A stretch of 10,427 nt of DNA from the NCBI GenBank assembly GCA_044351265.1, contig JBILGC010000062.1:1-10427 (forward strand). Reading direction: 5' to 3'. The stretch is from JAJTFA01 sp044351265. Lineage in GTDB: Bacteria; Bacteroidota; Bacteroidia; UKL13-3. The notes beneath the pieces were generated by a model that had not been told where the DNA came from, searched no databases, and was given only the letters and a program-made list of their open reading frames with translations. Shown here piece after piece: positions 7,133 through 10,427 of this stretch (positions within the stretch are counted from its first letter, which is position 1; each line of letters begins with the position of its first letter). Both the position numbers and the translations under genes were made by a program.

Positions 7133-7135
7133 TTG
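7128..7135 (+). promoter_or_regulatory. Candidate -7 promoter element for pyrE
   Basis: TACATTTG (followed by C) matches TAnnTTTG exactly and ends 4 bases before ATG 7140. Transcription would then begin at or within a few bases of the start codon, giving a leaderless or nearly leaderless pyrE mRNA. A possible imperfect -33 box, TTTC at 7106-7109, lies 18 bases upstream. The element covers the start codon of the divergent Nudix gene. Confidence 0.5.
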
Positions 7136-7139
7136 CCTG

Positions 7140-7781
7140 ATGCAAGAAACAGTGAATACCGCCTCAAAGATAGCAGAATATTTGTTAGAAATTAATGCTA
7201 TTAAACTAAGTCCAGACGAGCCATTTACATGGACTTCAGGATGGCGTTCGCCTATATACAGCGATAACCGTTTAAGTCTTTCACACCCCAATGTAAGAAA
7301 CTATATAAAAGCTGCTTTGGGAAAACTTATTCAAGAAAAATTTCCAGCTGCACAAGCAGTTATTGGTGTAGCTACAGCAGGTATTGCCCCGGGAGCCCTA
7401 GCAGCCGATGAATTGGAATTACCTTTTGGCTATGTGCGAAGCGAAGCTAAAAAGCATGGCATGGGCAAACAGGTTGAAGGTGATATTATGCCTGCACAAA
7501 AAGTTGTAGTGGTTGAAGACCTTGTATCTACCGGCAAAAGCAGCCTTCAGGCTGTTGAAGCATTGCGTGCATTTGGTTGTGAGGTATTGGGCATGGTATC
7601 AATTTTCACCTACGGATTTGAAGCGGCTAATCATGCATTTGAGGAGGCAGGTTGTCCTTACTTTTCTTTGAGTGATTATAAAGTACTCATTGAATTGGCT
7701 GCAAAAACAGGAAGAGTAAAAGCAGACCAGCTTGAACAATTAGCGGAATGGAGAAAATCTCCCTCAACCTGGAAACAATAA
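7140..7781 (+). CDS. pyrE: Orotate phosphoribosyltransferase
   Basis: A 213-residue cytoplasmic enzyme that joins orotate to phosphoribosyl pyrophosphate to make orotidine 5'-monophosphate in de novo pyrimidine synthesis. The PRPP-binding motif VVVVEDLVSTGKS is at residues 122-134. The flexible catalytic loop RSEAKKHGMGKQVEG is at 100-114, and the orotate-contacting N-terminal region FTWTSGWRSPIYSDNR is at 29-44. The frame is open upstream to an ATG at 7053, but the start at 7140 matches the family N-terminus and the promoter element just before it. It is probably the first gene of an operon with the acyltransferase gene (7-base gap), gatC and the ABC ATPase gene. It is divergent from the Nudix gene with overlapping promoter regions. 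Confidence 0.96.
   Translation: MQETVNTASKIAEYLLEINAIKLSPDEPFTWTSGWRSPIYSDNRLSLSHPNVRNYIKAALGKLIQEKFPAAQAVIGVATAGIAPGALAADELELPFGYVRSEAKKHGMGKQVEGDIMPAQKVVVVEDLVSTGKSSLQAVEALRAFGCEVLGMVSIFTYGFEAANHAFEEAGCPYFSLSDYKVLIELAAKTGRVKADQLEQLAEWRKSPSTWKQ
7165..7172 (-). promoter_or_regulatory. Candidate -7 promoter element for the Nudix gene
   Basis: On the minus strand TATCTTTG matches TAnnTTTG exactly. It lies inside the first codons of pyrE. Transcription would begin at about 7158-7161, leaving a leader of roughly 26-28 bases before the Nudix start. No clear -33 TTTG is seen at the right distance. Confidence 0.45.
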
Positions 7782-7788
7782 ATAAACA

Positions 7789-8538
7789 ATGAAGGCAGTT
7801 AAGAACATATTAAAGGTATTGATGGCATGCTACTTTGCCCTCATTACTTTTTTAGGCTTTTTAGTTTTATATCCAGGCTTTTTATATACACTTACACATC
7901 CAAAACGCTACCACCTTGGGCACCGCCTCCGAAGATTTTGGGGCCGCTGGCTCTTTTTAGCCGGTTTTGTTAGGGTTAAACAATTCATGGAAGAACCCAT
8001 TGATGATTCAAAAGCATATGTAATTACTCCCAATCATACATCAAAACTAGATATTGTAACACTAACGGTTAAATTAAAACTCAACTTTAACTTTATGGCT
8101 AAGATTGAGCTTGCAAAAGTTCCTGTGTTCGGTATTTTTTTCAAAACCATCGATATTGCTGTTGATCGAAAAAGTGCACGACAATCTGCAATGGCATATC
8201 AAAAAGCAAAAGAGCAGCTGATGAAGCATAACAAGAGCATTGTCATATTTCCACAGGGTACCATTCCGGCATATACACCAAAACTTGGCAAGTTTAAAGA
8301 TGGCGCATTTAAAATGGCCATTGAAAGCCAATCTGATATTTTGCCTGTAACCATTATACACAACTGGAAATTATTACCTGATTACGGAGGTTTTCACTTC
8401 AGACCGGGTACCGTTTTGCAATTTATCCATAAACCTATACCAACAGTAGGAATGACAGATGAAGATTTACCAGCCCTTAAGCAAAAAGTTTTTGATATTA
8501 TTGCAGCTAAATTAGCAGAACATGGATATTTCGAATGA
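7789..8538 (+). CDS. plsC: 1-acyl-glycerol-3-phosphate acyltransferase (PlsC-like), FPQG variant
   Basis: A 249-residue membrane-associated acyltransferase that probably adds the second acyl chain to lysophosphatidate in phospholipid synthesis. An N-terminal hydrophobic segment (about residues 10-33) anchors it. The catalytic HX4D block is NHTSKLD (His83, Asp88). Block II is present as IDIAVDR (Arg127) and block IV as ILPVTII (184-190). Block III reads FPQGT (154-158): Gln156 (CAG at 8254-8256) replaces the Glu of the canonical FPEGT, which in related enzymes helps bind the glycerol-phosphate acceptor. The usual following Arg is Ile, a change I believe is common in Bacteroidota. It could instead acylate another lyso-lipid. 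It lies 7 bases after pyrE and overlaps gatC by 17 bases. Confidence 0.88.
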   Translation: MKAVKNILKVLMACYFALITFLGFLVLYPGFLYTLTHPKRYHLGHRLRRFWGRWLFLAGFVRVKQFMEEPIDDSKAYVITPNHTSKLDIVTLTVKLKLNFNFMAKIELAKVPVFGIFFKTIDIAVDRKSARQSAMAYQKAKEQLMKHNKSIVIFPQGTIPAYTPKLGKFKDGAFKMAIESQSDILPVTIIHNWKLLPDYGGFHFRPGTVLQFIHKPIPTVGMTDEDLPALKQKVFDIIAAKLAEHGYFE

Positions 8539-8812
8539 GTTGATTGATAAACTGGCCGACCTAGCCAAACTTGAATTTAACGGTGAGGAAAAAGAGCACA
8601 TTAAAAACGACTTGTCGCGTATTCTAACGTTTATAGAAAAATTAAACGAGATAGATACTACAGGTGTTGAACCTTTAATTTTTATGAGCGAAGCTGTGAA
8701 TGTTTTACGTGAAGACGAGGTTATTCAAACCATTAGTAAAGAAGAGGCACTTAAAAACGCACCTAAAAAAGATTCAGATTACTTCAGGGTACCTAAGTTT
8801 TTAGACAAATAG
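8522..8812 (+). CDS. gatC: Asp-tRNA(Asn)/Glu-tRNA(Gln) amidotransferase subunit C
   Basis: A 96-residue subunit of the GatCAB amidotransferase, which converts misacylated Glu-tRNA(Gln) and/or Asp-tRNA(Asn) to the correct amidated forms. GatC has no catalytic site; it wraps around the A/B interface and stabilises the complex. Family features are the N-terminal helix IDKLADLAKLEF (8-19), DLSRILTFIEKLNEIDTTGVEPL (30-52, in two helical parts), LREDEV (62-67), and a C-terminal DSDYFRVPKFLD. The length is standard. The start at 8522 lies inside the end of the acyltransferase gene (17-base overlap, different frame); no later Met gives a plausible protein. gatA and gatB are not in the window. Confidence 0.95.
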   Translation: MDISNELIDKLADLAKLEFNGEEKEHIKNDLSRILTFIEKLNEIDTTGVEPLIFMSEAVNVLREDEVIQTISKEEALKNAPKKDSDYFRVPKFLDK

Positions 8813-8817
8813 TAATC

Positions 8818-8830
8818 ACCTAGAACATTA
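8818..8830 (+). repeat. Short direct repeat, copy 1 (before ABC ATPase gene)
   Basis: ACCTAGAACATTA ends on the A of the ABC ATPase start codon. It matches ACCTAAAACATTA at 9524-9536 in 12 of 13 bases. The two copies flank the gene. It may be coincidence in AT-rich DNA. Confidence 0.35.
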
Positions 8831-9516
8831 TGCCTGCAGTTATTGAATTAAAAGATATTACCCGACATTTTAAAATTGGAGAAGTGGAGGTGCAAGCACT
8901 TAGAGGTGTAAACCTGGTTATTAATAGAGGAGAGTATGTAGCTCTTATGGGCCCATCGGGCTCGGGTAAATCAACCCTTATGAATATTTTGGGTTGCTTG
9001 GATACGCCAACCTCAGGCAGCTATGTATTAAACAATAACAATGTTAGCAATCTTACTGATAATGAACTTGCCGAAATAAGGAATAAAGAAATTGGTTTTG
9101 TTTTTCAAACCTTTAATCTGCTTGCCAGAAGCACTGCATTAGATAATGTGGCACTCCCGCTTGTTTATGCCGGTAAAAGCAAAAAAGACAGAACACAAAG
9201 AGCCAAAGATGTTTTAAGCAACGTAGGTTTATCAGACAGGATGACTCATAAACCTAACGAACTCTCAGGCGGTCAAAGACAACGGGTAGCTATAGCACGT
9301 GCACTAGTAAATGACCCCTCCATCATACTTGCCGATGAGCCCACCGGTAATCTTGATACCAAAACCAGTTATGAAATTATGGAATTGATGGAGGAAATAC
9401 ACCAGAAAGGAAATACCGTAGTTATTGTAACCCATGAGGAAGATATTGCCCGCAGGGCCAAAAGGATTGTGCGCATGCGTGATGGGAAAATAGAGAGTGA
9501 TACGATAGTTGCCTAA
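8830..9516 (+). CDS. ABC transporter ATP-binding protein, MacB/LolD type
   Basis: A 228-residue ATPase of the MacB/LolD/FtsE group, which drives a membrane-embedded FtsX/MacB-like permease for export or mechanotransmission (lipoprotein release, peptide or drug export). All ATPase motifs are intact: Walker A GPSGSGKST (41-49), Q-loop Gln93 in FVFQTFNLL, signature LSGGQ (145-149), Walker B IILADE (165-170) with catalytic Glu170, D-loop NLD (174-176), and switch His202. The sequence up to VQALRGVNL and LMGPSGSGKSTLMNILGCLDTPTSG, read in two parts, is characteristic of MacB-type ATPases. The length is that of a lone ATPase domain. No permease follows; the next gene is on the other strand. It sits 17 bases after gatC and ends 30 bases before the convergent outer membrane gene. 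The substrate is unknown. Confidence 0.92.
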   Translation: MPAVIELKDITRHFKIGEVEVQALRGVNLVINRGEYVALMGPSGSGKSTLMNILGCLDTPTSGSYVLNNNNVSNLTDNELAEIRNKEIGFVFQTFNLLARSTALDNVALPLVYAGKSKKDRTQRAKDVLSNVGLSDRMTHKPNELSGGQRQRVAIARALVNDPSIILADEPTGNLDTKTSYEIMELMEEIHQKGNTVVIVTHEEDIARRAKRIVRMRDGKIESDTIVA

Positions 9517-9523
9517 ATAAACT

Positions 9524-9536
9524 ACCTAAAACATTA
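9524..9536 (+). repeat. Short direct repeat, copy 2 (after ABC ATPase gene)
   Basis: ACCTAAAACATTA in the 30-base gap between the ABC ATPase stop and the outer membrane protein stop; 12 of 13 bases match the copy at 8818-8830. CTAC and GTAG flank its core, but the stem is too short to call a terminator. Confidence 0.35.
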
Positions 9537-9546
9537 AGTAGATAAA

Positions 9547-10427
9547 TTAAAACACTTCGGTTATATGAAAATATAGACCGCTGTTGTTATTTAATCCCCT
9601 GGCATAATCAATCCTCAAGTTGGTGCGCTGCACTTTATTCAGCATAAACCTTAATCCACCACCTGCTGCAGGATTAACATATTTAAATGTACCATTCTCC
9701 TCACTAACGCTATGCACATTGGCAAAAAGAACACCACCTAGCCATTTCCAGATTTGTGCACGATATTCAGATTCTAGAGTGAGTAAGGTATTGCCCCTAT
9801 AACGCCCCTGCACATAACCCCTTGTTAAAAAATACCTTCCTGTCATGGGTGTTAACATATAAGGTACTTGTTTAGACGCATGTTCAACCAGTAAACGGCT
9901 GGCCCAGGTTTTGGTGATATCTCGGTTCGACAGATAATATCTTCCGTCTAAGCGCAGATTTAACCAATTTTGTGTGCTTCCTGTGGCTTTTAAATATGGA
10001 TTAGCCGCCAGTTCCAAGAAAAAACCTTTGCTTGCATTTTGCACATTGTCTCTGCTATCATAAATATAATGAGCACCAAACCCGGAGGCAACATAACCTT
10101 CATTGCCAACACCATTATCTTTAAAATAGCTTATACCGTTTGTTTCACTGTGCATATTATAGCTGGCATACAATCGATAGTGTAATCCGATAAAATTTTT
10201 TGACTGACCGAAACGCCTGAGTACACGCTCCTCCAATTCAATTGCTTTGTAATGTATCCGCTCTTTGGTAGTGGCTTCATCATCCGGAGTATTACCTCCA
10301 AAACCATAAGCATACTCAGGCCAGTTTAAAAACATTAATCTTCCTTGCCAAATCCATCTTTCTCCCTTACTAAATATTTGGTGGTTAACCTGAAGCATGA
10401 GCTGATCATTGGTGGTGTACATGGCAA
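9547..10427 (-). CDS. Omp85-type (BamA/TamA family) outer membrane beta-barrel, 5' end missing
   Basis: At least 292 codons of a protein whose start lies beyond the window: the frame stays open through the last base (10427), and the Met at 10422 is internal to a barrel strand. The sequence is the bacterial surface antigen (D15) barrel, with alternating aromatic strands, WPEYAYGFGGNT and ASGFGAHYIYDSRDNVQNASKG near the middle. It also has the RGY-containing segment TRGYVQGRYRGN, corresponding to the conserved VRGF/Y loop of the family. It ends in the strand GLYFHITEVF with a terminal Phe, the usual signal recognised by the BAM machinery. The FGGNT style recalls small Bacteroidota members that lack POTRA domains, but the missing N-terminus prevents a decision between such a protein and a full BamA/TamA. 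Its product acts in the outer membrane. Confidence 0.85.
   Translation of the reverse strand, partial: AMYTTNDQLMLQVNHQIFSKGERWIWQGRLMFLNWPEYAYGFGGNTPDDEATTKERIHYKAIELEERVLRRFGQSKNFIGLHYRLYASYNMHSETNGISYFKDNGVGNEGYVASGFGAHYIYDSRDNVQNASKGFFLELAANPYLKATGSTQNWLNLRLDGRYYLSNRDITKTWASRLLVEHASKQVPYMLTPMTGRYFLTRGYVQGRYRGNTLLTLESEYRAQIWKWLGGVLFANVHSVSEENGTFKYVNPAAGGGLRFMLNKVQRTNLRIDYARGLNNNSGLYFHITEVF

Noticed and set aside
7133..7291. Longer N-terminus for the Nudix protein starting at 7291, and for PyrE starting at 7053
   Set aside because: Both would make the two genes overlap widely in antisense. The family N-termini (MYKIFIN and MQETVNTASKIAEYLL) begin at 7132 and 7140.
1..10427. A novel defence, mobile or secondary-metabolite system
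   Set aside because: Every gene except the DUF3822 one belongs to a known housekeeping or envelope family. There are no integrases, transposases, repeat arrays, tRNA genes or abrupt composition changes that I can see.

Overview
The window looks like an ordinary stretch of chromosome from a member of the Bacteroidota, possibly a Chitinophagales or Sphingobacteriales relative. The evidence is an AT-rich composition, proteins with Bacteroidota-style sequences (a CcmC tail with a GNGGNP loop, an 845-residue CcmF, a DUF3822 protein next to rsmD and coaD), few Shine-Dalgarno sites, and several matches to the Bacteroidota -7 promoter element TAnnTTTG. I see no mobile element, CRISPR array, tRNA, rRNA, prophage or defence island. 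Genes fill almost everything; the largest gap is 84 bases, so no gene-free stretch reaches 300 bases.

Layout. (1) Positions 1-3343, plus strand: the end of a cytochrome c maturation operon, ccmC (3' end only), a very short ccmD-like gene, ccmE and ccmF. They move heme across the inner membrane and attach it to apocytochrome c. CcmE has a CxxxY rather than HxxxY heme-binding motif, and no ccmG, ccmH or ccmI follows ccmF. This resembles the reduced Ccm variant known from Desulfovibrio and some archaea. (2) 3428-4150, plus: mtgA, a monofunctional peptidoglycan glycosyltransferase. (3) 4157-4594, minus: a PaaI-type hotdog thioesterase, ending 6 bases from mtgA and divergent from the next operon. 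(4) 4643-6530, plus: DUF3822 gene, rsmD and coaD, tightly overlapping. (5) 6527-7132, minus: a Nudix hydrolase whose stop overlaps that of coaD and whose start codon is only 7 bases from that of pyrE. (6) 7140-9516, plus: pyrE, plsC-like acyltransferase, gatC and a MacB/LolD-type ABC ATPase, probably one operon. (7) 9547-10427, minus: the C-terminal beta-barrel of an Omp85/BamA-TamA family outer membrane protein, cut by the window edge.

The genes are mostly housekeeping (cytochrome maturation, cell wall, rRNA methylation, CoA, pyrimidine, phospholipid and tRNA-dependent amidation). The points most worth a second look are the CcmE/operon variant, the interlocked divergent promoters of pyrE and the Nudix gene with a predicted leaderless pyrE mRNA, the FPQG substitution in the acyltransferase, and the uncharacterised DUF3822 protein coupled to rsmD. 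I found no convincing new multi-gene system and do not claim one.
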